From Actinospineispora acaciae DSM 45401 (GTDB lineage: Bacteria; Actinomycetota; Actinomycetes; Mycobacteriales; Pseudonocardiaceae), in contig NZ_JIAI01000003.1 of NCBI RefSeq assembly GCF_000620785.1, forward strand, positions 310,001-374,000: 64,000 nucleotides of DNA, read 5' to 3'. A program made the position numbers and the translations under genes. Shown here one piece after another: positions 1-7,550 of the stretch (positions are counted from its first letter, which is position 1; each line of letters begins with the position of its first letter). Under the pieces are notes generated by a model. The model was given only the letters and a program-made list of their open reading frames with translations, had not been told where the DNA came from and searched no databases.

Positions 1-360
1 CTGAACTTCAGCGAGCCGATCGCGGTCATGTTCATGGGCATCATGGGCCACGTGTCCGACTACGAGGAGGCGCGCTCCATCGTCCGGCGGATCATGGCGA
101 CCGTCCCGCCGGGCAGCTACCTGGCGCTCAAGGACGGCACCAAGACCAGCCAGGCCATCGACGAGGCCGAGACGTCCTACGCCCAGACCGGCGCGATCCC
201 GTACGCGTTCCGGAGCCCGGAGCAGATCGGCGGGTTCTTCGAGGGCCTGGAGCTGGTCGAGCCCGGCCTGTCGACGATCTCGCTGTGGCGCCCGGACCCC
301 ACCGAGGTGGGCACCGTCAAGCCGACCGACTCGCACGGAGCCGTCGGCCGCAAGGTGTAA
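1..360 (+). CDS. SAM-dependent methyltransferase, PF04672 type (3' end only)
   Basis: The open frame runs in from the left edge in frame 1 and stops at TAA 358-360, so only the last 119 residues are present. The sequence FMGIMGHVSDYEEARSIVRR, followed by PPGSYLALKDGT and a late FFEGLELVEPGL, resembles the C-terminal half of the actinobacterial S-adenosyl methyltransferase family PF04672, in which GILHHI-like and VPPGSYL segments are typical. The substrate of this family is mostly unknown. The SAM-binding first half lies outside the window, so this is family recognition only. The ATG at 28 is an internal Met. Confidence 0.75.
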   Translation: MNFSEPIAVMFMGIMGHVSDYEEARSIVRRIMATVPPGSYLALKDGTKTSQAIDEAETSYAQTGAIPYAFRSPEQIGGFFEGLELVEPGLSTISLWRPDPTEVGTVKPTDSHGAVGRKV

Positions 361-391
361 GTCTCAGCGCTCGGTAAGTCTCAGCGTTCGG
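358..391. repeat. 17-bp tandem duplication at a convergent gene junction
   Basis: The unit TAAGTCTCAGCGCTCGG (358-374) is followed at once by TAAGTCTCAGCGTTCGG (375-391), with one mismatch. The first copy supplies the stop codon of the methyltransferase. The second contains the reverse-strand stop codon of the LysE gene. It looks like a slippage duplication that shaped the intergenic junction. Confidence 0.8.
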
Positions 392-1016
392 CGGCCAGCC
401 TCACCCCCAGCCCGATGAACAGCCCGCCCGTCGCGACGTCGATGCGGCGGCGGGCGGCGCGGCGGCGGCGCAGCCAGGCCCCGATCTGCCCGGCGAACAC
501 GCCGACGGCGCCGTCCACCAGGAACTCCAGCGTGACCAGGATGGCGCCGAGGATGACGAACTGCAGCCAGACCTGACCGAGCTGCGGCGCGATGAACTGC
601 GGCAGGAAGGCGATGGTGAAGGTGACCATCTTCGGGTTCAACAGGTTGGTCAGCAGGCCGCTGAGGTACGCCCGCCGCCCGGACACCCCGCCGCCTGCGG
701 CCGGCATCTCGGCGGCCGCGCCCGCGCCCCGCTGGCGGATGAGCTGCACCCCGAGGTAGATCAGGTAACAGGCGCCCGCGATCCGCACCACCGTGAACGC
801 GACGGGCACCGTCTCGAACAGCGCGACCAGGCCGGCCGCGGCCACCGCGACGTGCACGACCTCGCTGGTGGCGACCCCGGCGGTGGCGAGCAGCCCGGCG
901 CGCGGGCCACCCCGCATCCCGCAGCCCAGGATGAACAGCATGTCCGGGCCGGGCGTGACCATCGCGACGGCCGTGGTCACCACGAACAGCACCAGCAGGT
1001 GGAAGTCGAGCGGCAT
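381..1016 (-). CDS. LysE family amino-acid/threonine exporter
   Basis: A 211-residue, strongly hydrophobic protein starting MPLDFHLLVLFVVTTAVAM, with the LysE/RhtB hallmark TPGPDMLFILG in the first helix and a hydrophobic profile consistent with five to six membrane spans. Members export amino acids or homoserine lactones by proton antiport at the cytoplasmic membrane. The frame is open upstream to 1202, but the extra 62 residues are low-complexity Arg/Gly sequence crossing an inverted repeat, so I chose the ATG at 1016. It shares strand with the FemAB-like gene but is separated by 148 bp holding the inverted-repeat element. Substrate cannot be told. Confidence 0.85.
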   Translation of the reverse strand: MPLDFHLLVLFVVTTAVAMVTPGPDMLFILGCGMRGGPRAGLLATAGVATSEVVHVAVAAAGLVALFETVPVAFTVVRIAGACYLIYLGVQLIRQRGAGAAAEMPAAGGGVSGRRAYLSGLLTNLLNPKMVTFTIAFLPQFIAPQLGQVWLQFVILGAILVTLEFLVDGAVGVFAGQIGAWLRRRRAARRRIDVATGGLFIGLGVRLAAER

Positions 1017-1056
1017 GCCCTCATCCTGGCAGGCCGCACCGACAGTGTTAGCCAGA

Positions 1057-1164
1057 TTCTGAGGGTTGTTCACGAATCGCCTCCGGCGATCCAACCACCT
1101 GATCCAGCCGCTCGGACGAGCCTTCGGCCCGCCCTTGCGCCAGGAGCGTGAACAACCCTCAGAA
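1057..1164. repeat. 108-bp element bounded by 18-bp perfect inverted repeats
   Basis: TTCTGAGGGTTGTTCACG at 1057-1074 is the exact reverse complement of 1147-1164. The 72-bp core holds a smaller hairpin, ATCGCC-TCC-GGCGAT, at 1076-1090. The right arm ends directly at the stop codon of the FemAB-like gene (1165), and the left arm ends about 40 bp before the LysE start. There is no coding content and no clear target-site duplication. It could be a MITE-like insertion, a long-range transcript hairpin, or a paired operator. Confidence 0.7.
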
Positions 1165-2328
1165 CTACCCGCCTTGCCGAGGCCGAGGGATCGGGTAGGC
1201 ATGCGGCCGGGTACGGGTGCCGCGCAGCAGGCTCCTGGCGGTGGTGATCAGCCGGTGGCCGGCCGGGTTCGCGGTGACCAGGTCATAGGTGGTCCGCACC
1301 ACCCCCGGGCGGATCAGCTCGACGGGCGTCGGGTAGCGGAACGCGGTGCCGTTGAACTGCAGCTTGCTGCGCTGCGCGCTGGGCCACTCGTCGCTGCTGT
1401 GGATGCCGTGGTCGATCATGTCGCTGAGCATCCGCTCCGGCAGCCCGCCGAAGTCCAGCCACCGGCAGCCGCGCGCCCTGGCCCACTTGATGATCTCCCA
1501 CCGGACGGCGGCCGGGACGCTGAGCTTGCCGGCCTCGCCGGAGGCGTCGAAGCCGCCGAGGCGCCCGCGCACCATCCCGGCGCACACCGTGACCAGGTCG
1601 GCGGACACCGGCACCCCGCGCACCTCGCCGATGAACAGTGCGACGTGCCCGCCGGCGGCCAGCTCGCGGTACAGCGTGCGCACGTAGGACCGAGGCGGCG
1701 GCGCGAAGCCCTGGCGCTCGCCGCTGCACCGCATCAGGGCGAGCAGCAGCGGCAGGTCGCGCTCGTCCCCGAGGCGGACGCGCACGCCGTGCGCATCCCA
1801 CCTGTTCGTCCATGATTTCAGCCGCCGGGAGAACCCGGACCGGATCTCCTCCAGCGGCCGGCGCAGGTCCAGCCGGTAGGAGCCGGCCGGCGCGATGCCC
1901 GCATGGGACACCCGGAAACCCCTGGCCAGCAGCCCGGAGCTGACGTCGTGGGCGTGCTCGGGCGGCTGCACGAACAGCATTCGCAGGGTGCCGGCCAGGA
2001 TGGCCAGCTCGTCGGCGAGCGCGGTGGTCACGGCGGCGCGGCCGGAGCCCGCCACGGGCGAGGTGGCGATGACCGGCCCGTACGGCAGGTACCCGACGTC
2101 GAGCAGGCCGAGCACCCGCCGGCACAGCACGAGCGCGCCGCCGGCCAGCTCGTCGTCCAGGTAGGCCAGCAGGTAGATCGGCGAGTAGCCGGCCTCGGCG
2201 CGGATGGCGGCCCACGCGGAGAGCTGGGTGACGTCGGCGCCCGGGGTGTTCGCCACCAGCCGGTCCCAGTCCCGTACCGCCAGGTGACCGGGCACGAACA
2301 GCCGGGAGATGGTCAGCTGGGCGTTCAT
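1165..2328 (-). CDS. FemAB/GNAT-like aminoacyl- or acyltransferase
   Basis: A 387-residue soluble protein starting MNAQLTISRLFVPGHLAVRD, with a FemAB-like layout. An N-terminal half reads DWDRLVANTPGADVTQLSAWAAIRAEAGY...GGALVLCRR. A GNAT_6-like second half holds GGHVALFIGEVRGVPVSADLVTVCAGMVRGRLGGFD, and CRWLDFGGLPERM follows. Relatives transfer amino acids from tRNA to peptidoglycan precursors or lipids; the acceptor here is unknown. The start ATG (2328) overlaps the stop of the upstream methyltransferase (ATGA), so the two are translationally coupled and probably act on one product. The longer open frame upstream is out-of-frame shadow of the methyltransferase. Confidence 0.75.
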   Translation of the reverse strand: MNAQLTISRLFVPGHLAVRDWDRLVANTPGADVTQLSAWAAIRAEAGYSPIYLLAYLDDELAGGALVLCRRVLGLLDVGYLPYGPVIATSPVAGSGRAAVTTALADELAILAGTLRMLFVQPPEHAHDVSSGLLARGFRVSHAGIAPAGSYRLDLRRPLEEIRSGFSRRLKSWTNRWDAHGVRVRLGDERDLPLLLALMRCSGERQGFAPPPRSYVRTLYRELAAGGHVALFIGEVRGVPVSADLVTVCAGMVRGRLGGFDASGEAGKLSVPAAVRWEIIKWARARGCRWLDFGGLPERMLSDMIDHGIHSSDEWPSAQRSKLQFNGTAFRYPTPVELIRPGVVRTTYDLVTANPAGHRLITTARSLLRGTRTRPHAYPIPRPRQGG

Positions 2329-3020
2329 CGCGCGCCTGCCTCGGGCCGGGGCTTGCGCGCGGCGAGTCGCTCCAGCGCACCGAGGGCGAACCTGTCGCGC
2401 TCGCGCACCTCCAGCCCGGCCGCGACGACCAGCTCGTACGGGCGGCGGCGGAAGTGCTCGCCGTGCAGCGGCACGCTGAACCACTCGACCACGCACTGCG
2501 CCGCCCGCACCGCCGGGTTCGTGGCCACCACGTGGTCGGCCAGCAGCAGCCACCCGCCCGGGCGCAGCACCCGCGCCATCTCCGCCACCGCGCGACGGTG
2601 GTCGGGGACGGCGCACAGCGAGAACGTGCAGACCACCGTGTCGAAGCGGCCGGTGTTGAGGCCGGCGATGTCGAAGTCCAGCGCCTCCGCGCTGCCGGTG
2701 CGCAGCTCGACGTCGCGCCCCAGGTCGGCGGCGCGCTTGCGGGCGATCGCCAGCATGGCCGGGCTGATGTCGATCCCGGTCACCGCCGCGTCGGGCGGGT
2801 AGTGCGCCAGGTTCAGCCCGGTGCCGACGCCGACCTCCAGGACCCGCCCGGACGCGCGCGAGCCGATCCACTCGCGGGTGTCGGCGAACAGCGCGCGCTC
2901 CAGCACCCCCATCCGATGGTCGTAGGCGGGCGCCATCCGGTCCCAGTGCCGCTGCCAGCGGGACCGGTACGCCGCATGTGTAGACCGCAGTGCTCGCACG
3001 AGATGCCTCCCGCACTTCAT
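2325..3020 (-). CDS. class I SAM-dependent methyltransferase (UbiE/Methyltransf_11 type)
   Basis: 231 residues. Motif I is VLEVGVGTGLNLAHYP, followed by VTGIDISPAMLAIARKRA, an acidic GSAEALDFD segment, FDTVVCTFSLCAVPDHRRAV and LRPGGWLLLADHV. This order is the Methyltransf_11 Rossmann core, and the NLAHYP variant is common in phospholipid or small-lipid N-methyltransferase-like proteins. I start at ATG 3020 (MKCGRHLVRALRS); the open frame to 3128 lacks conserved sequence. First gene of a two-gene operon with the FemAB-like gene, divergent from the GntR regulator at 3146. Substrate unknown. Confidence 0.82.
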   Translation of the reverse strand: MKCGRHLVRALRSTHAAYRSRWQRHWDRMAPAYDHRMGVLERALFADTREWIGSRASGRVLEVGVGTGLNLAHYPPDAAVTGIDISPAMLAIARKRAADLGRDVELRTGSAEALDFDIAGLNTGRFDTVVCTFSLCAVPDHRRAVAEMARVLRPGGWLLLADHVVATNPAVRAAQCVVEWFSVPLHGEHFRRRPYELVVAAGLEVRERDRFALGALERLAARKPRPEAGAR

Positions 3021-3083
3021 CCGGGCAGCCCCGACCGCCCGAAGAGTTCGCTCCCGGTCTGCTACACGGATTGGTCGGGGCAG

Positions 3084-3139
3084 TGGTTCAACCCTCAATC
3101 GGTCGGGGGTAGCCGCCGTCCGAAGCATTGGCTTAACCT
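3084..3139 (+). promoter_or_regulatory. putative GntR operator and leaderless -10 box
   Basis: TGGTTCAACC at 3084-3093 fits the FadR-type GntR half-site pattern TnGTnnnACn, and a related GGCTTAACC lies at 3130-3138. TAACCT at 3134-3139 sits exactly 6 nt before the ATG at 3146, as in leaderless actinobacterial promoters. I see no convincing -35 box. Confidence 0.4.
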
Positions 3140-3145
3140 CTTCCC

Positions 3146-3850
3146 ATGCAGAGGTCCGACCAGTCGTCGAGGCCAGGGCGGCTGTACCTGTCCGTCGCCC
3201 AGGACCTGCTGACGGCGGTCGCGCGGGGCGACTACTCCCCCGGTGTCCGGCTGCCGGGCGACCGCGAGCTGGCCGGCCGGCTGGACGTGTCGCGGGCGAC
3301 GGTGCGGGAGGCGATCCTCGCCCTGGAGCTGATCGGCGCGGTGGAGGTGCGCCACGGCGACGGCACCTACGTGCGCGGGCCGCACCCCGGGGTGGCCGGC
3401 ATCGAGGAGTCCGCCCTGGACGTCGCCCCGAAGGAGCTGATCGGCGCGCGCCGGGCGCTGGAGCCGGTGGTCGCCTCGCTCGCCGCCGCGCACGCCGACC
3501 CGGACACCCTGCGCGCGCTGGGACGCAACGTCGACGAGGCCGCCGAGCTGGTCGACGAGCCGGCCGAGCTGCCCCGGTTCATGGACCTCGGGCTGCGGTT
3601 CCACGCCGTGCTCGCCGCCGGCTGCGGCAACTCGCTGCTGGCCGAGATCGTCGGCCAGTTCGTCAGCGCGGAGACGCACCCGCTGTGGCTGCTGGTCAAC
3701 CAGCACGCGGTCAGCTCGCCGGCGGCCAGGGCCGGGCAGCTGCGCGAGCACCGGGCGGTGCTGGCCGCGCTGGCCGGGGGTGACGCGGACGCCGCCAGGG
3801 ACGCGATGAGCGCGCACCTGGCCTCGGTAGACACGGTGATCTTTCAATGA
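3146..3850 (+). CDS. GntR/FadR-family transcriptional regulator
   Basis: 234 residues. The N-terminal winged helix reads YLSVAQDLLTAVARGDYSPGVRLPGDRELAGRLDVSRATVREAILALE, then EVRHGDGTYVRG. The C-terminal all-helical FCD domain has DLGLRFHAVLAAGCGNSLLAE and LREHRAVLAALAGGDADAARDAMSAHL. FCD domains usually bind carboxylates through a metal. It lies 24 nt upstream of a hydantoinase gene and then a transporter on the same strand, so it most likely controls that operon in response to the substrate or a breakdown product. It is probably translated from a leaderless mRNA. Confidence 0.9.
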   Translation: MQRSDQSSRPGRLYLSVAQDLLTAVARGDYSPGVRLPGDRELAGRLDVSRATVREAILALELIGAVEVRHGDGTYVRGPHPGVAGIEESALDVAPKELIGARRALEPVVASLAAAHADPDTLRALGRNVDEAAELVDEPAELPRFMDLGLRFHAVLAAGCGNSLLAEIVGQFVSAETHPLWLLVNQHAVSSPAARAGQLREHRAVLAALAGGDADAARDAMSAHLASVDTVIFQ

Positions 3851-3874
3851 CACTTGACCAGAGGGTGGAGACGC

Positions 3875-5263
3875 ATGACGTACGACCTGGTCGTTCACGG
3901 CGGGACGGTGGTCAACGCGGGCTGGTCGGGGCCGGCCACCGTGGTGGTGTCCGGGGGCACGGTGGTGGCCGTGCAGGACCCGGCGCTGCCGTTGCCGCCG
4001 CATGAGCGCGCGCTGGACGCGGGCGGCCGGCTGGTCATCCCGGGAGGGGTGGACCCGCACTGCCACATCGGCCAGCGCCTCGGCGACTACCAGCAGCTCG
4101 ACGACTACGCCTCGGCGAGCGTGGCGGCGTTGCACGGCGGTACGACCACGGTCGTCGACTTCGCCATCCCGGAGCCGGGGCAGGCGCCGCTGGCGGCCGT
4201 GCAGGAGCGGCGCGAGCTGGCGTCGGCGTCCCGTTGTGACACCGCGATGCACGGCTGCGTGATCGCCTGGGAGGACGGGGTCGCGAAGCAGCTCGCGGAG
4301 ATGGCCGAGCTGGGGGTACGGACGGTCAAGATGTTCACCACGTACCGGGACGTGGTGATGGCCGGGCCGGACACGGTGCTGGAGGTGCTGCGGGCACTGC
4401 ACGAGCTGGGCGGCATCGGCTACGTGCACGCCGAGGCCAACCACGTCATCGAGGACGCCCAGGAGCAGGCCGCGGCCGCGCACCGCACGCACGCCCGGCA
4501 CCACTCGTACACCCGTCCCGAGCTGGCCGAGGCGGCCGCGGTGACCGAGGTGCTGGCCACCGCCGAGCACGTCGGCGCCCCGGTCTACTTCGTGCACCAG
4601 ACCACCGCCGAGGCCGTCGACCTAGTCCGCGCCGCACGGCGCCGTGGCGTGCGCGCGTACACCGAGACCTGCCCGCATTATCTGACGCTGGACTCGTCCG
4701 TCTACGACACCGAGCACCCGGAGCGGTTCGTCTGCTGCCCGCCGCTGCGGGGCTCATCGACGGTGGCCGCGTTGCGGGCGCGAGCGCTGGCCGGGGACGT
4801 GGACACCCTGGGCTCCGACCACTGTTGCTACTCCGCCGGGCAGAAGGCCGAGCACCGCGACGACGTGCGGGTGATGCCGAACGGGCTGCCCGGGGTGGAG
4901 ACCCGGCTGCCGGTGGCGTTCACCGAGCTGGTGGCCCGCGGCGGGATGCCGGTGGAGCGGTTCGTCGCGCTGTTCGCGAGCAACCCGGCGCGGTTGAACG
5001 GGCTGACCGGCAAGGGCGTGATCGCGCCGGGCGCGGACGCCGACCTTGTCGTGCTCGACCCGTCTCTTACCCGGACGGCGGACGCCAACGAGCTGCACAT
5101 GGCCACGGACTACACCCCGTACCAGGACCGACGGCTGGTGGGCTGGCCCGAGGCGGTGGTCTCCGCCGGCCGGGTGGTGCTCGACGCCGACGGCTTCCAC
5201 GACCCCGGCCCGGTCGGCCGCGCGCTGGCCGCCGACCCGATCCCGGAGCACCTTCTGACCTGA
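3875..5263 (+). CDS. dihydropyrimidinase/hydantoinase
   Basis: 462 residues of the cyclic amidohydrolase family, which opens hydantoin or dihydropyrimidine rings using two metal ions. Visible ligands are DPHCHIG (HxH) near residue 60, the Lys of RTVKMFTTY that is carbamylated in this family, His of YVHAEANHV, His of YFVHQTT, and Asp of LGSDHCCYS. The C-terminal beta part ends VVLDPSLTRTAD...YTPYQDRRLVGWPEAV, as in hydantoinases. ATG 3875 is chosen over the upstream TTG (3854) because GGGTGGAG lies just before it. It follows the GntR gene and precedes an MFS transporter, suggesting uptake and hydrolysis of a cyclic ureide or related amide. Confidence 0.87.
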   Translation: MTYDLVVHGGTVVNAGWSGPATVVVSGGTVVAVQDPALPLPPHERALDAGGRLVIPGGVDPHCHIGQRLGDYQQLDDYASASVAALHGGTTTVVDFAIPEPGQAPLAAVQERRELASASRCDTAMHGCVIAWEDGVAKQLAEMAELGVRTVKMFTTYRDVVMAGPDTVLEVLRALHELGGIGYVHAEANHVIEDAQEQAAAAHRTHARHHSYTRPELAEAAAVTEVLATAEHVGAPVYFVHQTTAEAVDLVRAARRRGVRAYTETCPHYLTLDSSVYDTEHPERFVCCPPLRGSSTVAALRARALAGDVDTLGSDHCCYSAGQKAEHRDDVRVMPNGLPGVETRLPVAFTELVARGGMPVERFVALFASNPARLNGLTGKGVIAPGADADLVVLDPSLTRTADANELHMATDYTPYQDRRLVGWPEAVVSAGRVVLDADGFHDPGPVGRALAADPIPEHLLT

Positions 5264-5281
5264 CCGTTACGGAGCATCCAC

Positions 5282-6682
5282 ATGACAACGCCGTCATCGA
5301 ACCCCGTGGAAGAGCGCCGCGAGCGCGCCGCCCGAGACCTGGCCGCCGCGCTGGACCGCATCCCGTTCCGCCGGGCGCACATACTGATCCTGGTGCTTGT
5401 CGCGTTCGGCGCGCTGTTCGACGCGATCGAGCAGTACAACGCCGGGCTGGCCGCGCCGCTGATCGCGCGGCAGTGGTCGCTGTCCAACGCGCAGGTCGGG
5501 CTGCTGACCACGCTCACCTTTGCCGGCATGGCGATCGGCTCGCTCATCGCCGGCGTCACCGGTGATCGGTACGGGCGGCGCGTCACCTACATGTACAACC
5601 TGGCGCTCTACACCGTGGGCGCGCTGCTCGCCGCGTTCGCCCCGGACCTCGGGTGGCTGCTGGTGGCCCGGTTCGTGGTCGGGATCGGGCTCGGCGGCGA
5701 GCTGAACACCGGACTCACCCTGGTCGCCGAGCTGATGCCGACCAGGTTCCGGGGCGCTTCCGTGGCCACCGTGAACATCGCGGCCGGCGGTTTGGGCATC
5801 TTCGCCTCGTCCGCGCTGGCCGCGCTCGTCCTCGGGCCGCTGGAGTCCGTGCTGGGCGGGCCCACGGTGGCCTGGCGCTGGCTGCTCGGGCTGCTGGCCG
5901 CGCCGGCGGTGTTGGTGTTCGTCTACCGGTGGTTCCTGCCGGAGTCGCCCCGGTACCTGCTGGTCCAGGGGCGGGTGTCGGACGCGAACCGGGTGCTGTC
6001 CGGGCTGGCCGCGAACCGGCTGCGGTTCCGTGGTGAGGTCACCCGGTACCTGGACGCGGCGGAGGGCGAGCGGCTGCCCCGGCAGCGGATCCGGCTCGCG
6101 GAGATCTTCCAGGGCCGGCTGGCGCGGAACACGGTGGTCATCTGGGTGGTGTCCGCGATGACCTTCGGCGCGCAGGTCACGATCACGGTGTTCATGCCGA
6201 CGGTGCTGGTCGCGCGCGGGCTGGACGTGTCCACCTCGCTGGCATACACCACGGTGATCAACATCGGCGGGCTGGTCGGGGCCGTGTTGGCCAGCGTGTT
6301 CGGCTATCGGTTCCGTCGCCGCGTGGTGCTGGGTTATGGCTCGCTGGTCGCCGTGGTGGTCGCCGTCGGGTTCGGCGCGTCGGCCAGCCTGGGTGCGGTG
6401 CTCGCACTGGGCGGGCTGCTGCAGCTGATGTTCATCCTGCTCAACACGACGAGCTGGGTGTGGGCGCCGGAGCTGTACCCGACCCGGGTGCGCGCGTTCG
6501 GCACCGGCGCCTCGGTGACCGTCGGGCTGGTCTCCGCCTCGCTGATCCCGCTGCTGGCCGGGGCGCTGGTCGACGTCGCCGGCGTGGTCGGGATGTTCGC
6601 GCTGGTCGGCGTGATGTACCTGGTGATGGCGGTGGCCGTGCGGTTCGGCCCGGAGACCCACGGCGTGCCGCTGGAGCGCTGA
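5282..6682 (+). CDS. MFS transporter, sugar/aromatic-acid porter type
   Basis: 466 residues with about 12 membrane spans. The loop 2-3 signature is GDRYGRRVTYMYN, and the first half holds ARFVVGIGLGGELNTGLTLVAELMPTRFRG, typical of the SP/AAHS-like porters. A matching WAPELYPTRVRAFGTG stands in the second half. It is 18 nt downstream of the hydantoinase with a GGAG ribosome site, so it probably imports that enzyme's substrate. It ends 5 bp from the convergent TetR gene. Confidence 0.85.
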   Translation: MTTPSSNPVEERRERAARDLAAALDRIPFRRAHILILVLVAFGALFDAIEQYNAGLAAPLIARQWSLSNAQVGLLTTLTFAGMAIGSLIAGVTGDRYGRRVTYMYNLALYTVGALLAAFAPDLGWLLVARFVVGIGLGGELNTGLTLVAELMPTRFRGASVATVNIAAGGLGIFASSALAALVLGPLESVLGGPTVAWRWLLGLLAAPAVLVFVYRWFLPESPRYLLVQGRVSDANRVLSGLAANRLRFRGEVTRYLDAAEGERLPRQRIRLAEIFQGRLARNTVVIWVVSAMTFGAQVTITVFMPTVLVARGLDVSTSLAYTTVINIGGLVGAVLASVFGYRFRRRVVLGYGSLVAVVVAVGFGASASLGAVLALGGLLQLMFILLNTTSWVWAPELYPTRVRAFGTGASVTVGLVSASLIPLLAGALVDVAGVVGMFALVGVMYLVMAVAVRFGPETHGVPLER

Positions 6683-6686
6683 GCGG

Positions 6687-7316
6687 TTACCCGGGGCCGA
6701 ACGCCTTCAGGAAGGTGCGGACGGCGGCCTGGGTCACGGCGCGCAGTTCCTCGGCGCCGACCTCGCGGCTGCCCAGCCGGGTGCGCCCGGCCATCGACCC
6801 GATGAGCAGCGAGACGAACTGCTCCGCCGCCAGCACCGGGTCGTCCAGGTCCAGGCGGCCGGCCACCGCGAGCCGGGCGAACCGGTCCGCCAGCGCATCG
6901 GCCACCCGGTCCGCCACCCCGACCTGGACGATCTCGAACAGCGTCGGGAACTGGACGACCTCCGAGGCGAGCAGCCGCCACAGCGCCAGCGACCGGGCCT
7001 CCACGTAGCACTCCAGCAGCCGGTACCCGACCTCCTCGAGCAGCGCGGCCAGCTCGCGGCCCGGTTCGGCCAGCCGGTCCACCACCGCCAGGTTGCGCGC
7101 CAGCGCCCGCTCGGCCTGGGCCTCGACCGCCCGCAGCAGCAGGTTCTCCTTGTCCTGGAAGTGGCTGTAGACGGTGGCCTTGGCCACGCCGGCCTCGGCG
7201 GCGATCACGTCGACGCTGGCCTGCGCGTATCCCTCCCGCGCGAAGACGGCGAACGCCGCGTCCAGGATCGCGAGCCGCTTGTCGATACGCCCCCTGCCGG
7301 CGGTGACCGCGCTCAT
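6687..7316 (-). CDS. TetR/AcrR family regulator
   Basis: 209 residues. The N-terminal HTH reads ILDAAFAVFAREGYAQASVDVIAAEAGVAKATVYSHFQDKENLL, canonical for TetR. The C-terminal ligand domain (LLECYVEARSLALWRLLASEVVQFPTL...FVSLLIGSMAGRTRLG) resembles the AefR-like type. A TAGGGT box lies 6 nt before the ATG (7323-7328 on the other strand), suggesting a leaderless message. A small palindrome GGAA-TAG-TTCC (7337-7347) could be an operator. It is divergent from the rho-like gene and convergent with the MFS gene; either neighbour may be its target. Confidence 0.88.
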   Translation of the reverse strand: MSAVTAGRGRIDKRLAILDAAFAVFAREGYAQASVDVIAAEAGVAKATVYSHFQDKENLLLRAVEAQAERALARNLAVVDRLAEPGRELAALLEEVGYRLLECYVEARSLALWRLLASEVVQFPTLFEIVQVGVADRVADALADRFARLAVAGRLDLDDPVLAAEQFVSLLIGSMAGRTRLGSREVGAEELRAVTQAAVRTFLKAFGPG

Positions 7317-7369
7317 GGCCTCACCCTACGGCTCGTGGAATAGTTCCCGGCGACCCCGCGTTATCGGGA

Positions 7370-7399
7370 TTGACGCCCCGCTCGACGGGCCGCTAGCCT
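7370..7399 (+). promoter_or_regulatory. promoter of the rho-like gene
   Basis: TTGACG (7370-7375) and TAGCCT (7394-7399) are spaced by 18 bp, a good housekeeping sigma match for an actinomycete. Transcription would begin near 7406, leaving a leader of about 145 nt before the ATG at 7551. The leader contains a pyrimidine-rich stretch near 7450-7462 (ATTCTTCTCTCCC), a plausible Rho-loading sequence for autoregulation. Confidence 0.55.
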
Positions 7400-7550
7400 C
7401 GGTGGCGTCTCCCTTTCGTGGATGCAGGTGTACGTCCTCCCACGAAGGATTCTTCTCTCCCTCCGTTGAACCGGCTTCGGCCCGTGAACGGGGATCTTCG
7501 CGCGGCGCCTTCTTGCCGCATCCACCCTCACCTTCGAGAAAGACACCCAG

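Noticed and set aside
1017-1202. 62-codon N-terminal extension of the LysE gene
   Set aside because: It crosses the inverted-repeat element, is Arg/Gly-rich, and would spoil the N-terminal membrane helix.
3095-4597. 500-codon open frame on the minus strand
   Set aside because: Antisense to the GntR and hydantoinase genes, low-complexity His/Arg/Gln/Val composition, no recognisable motif.
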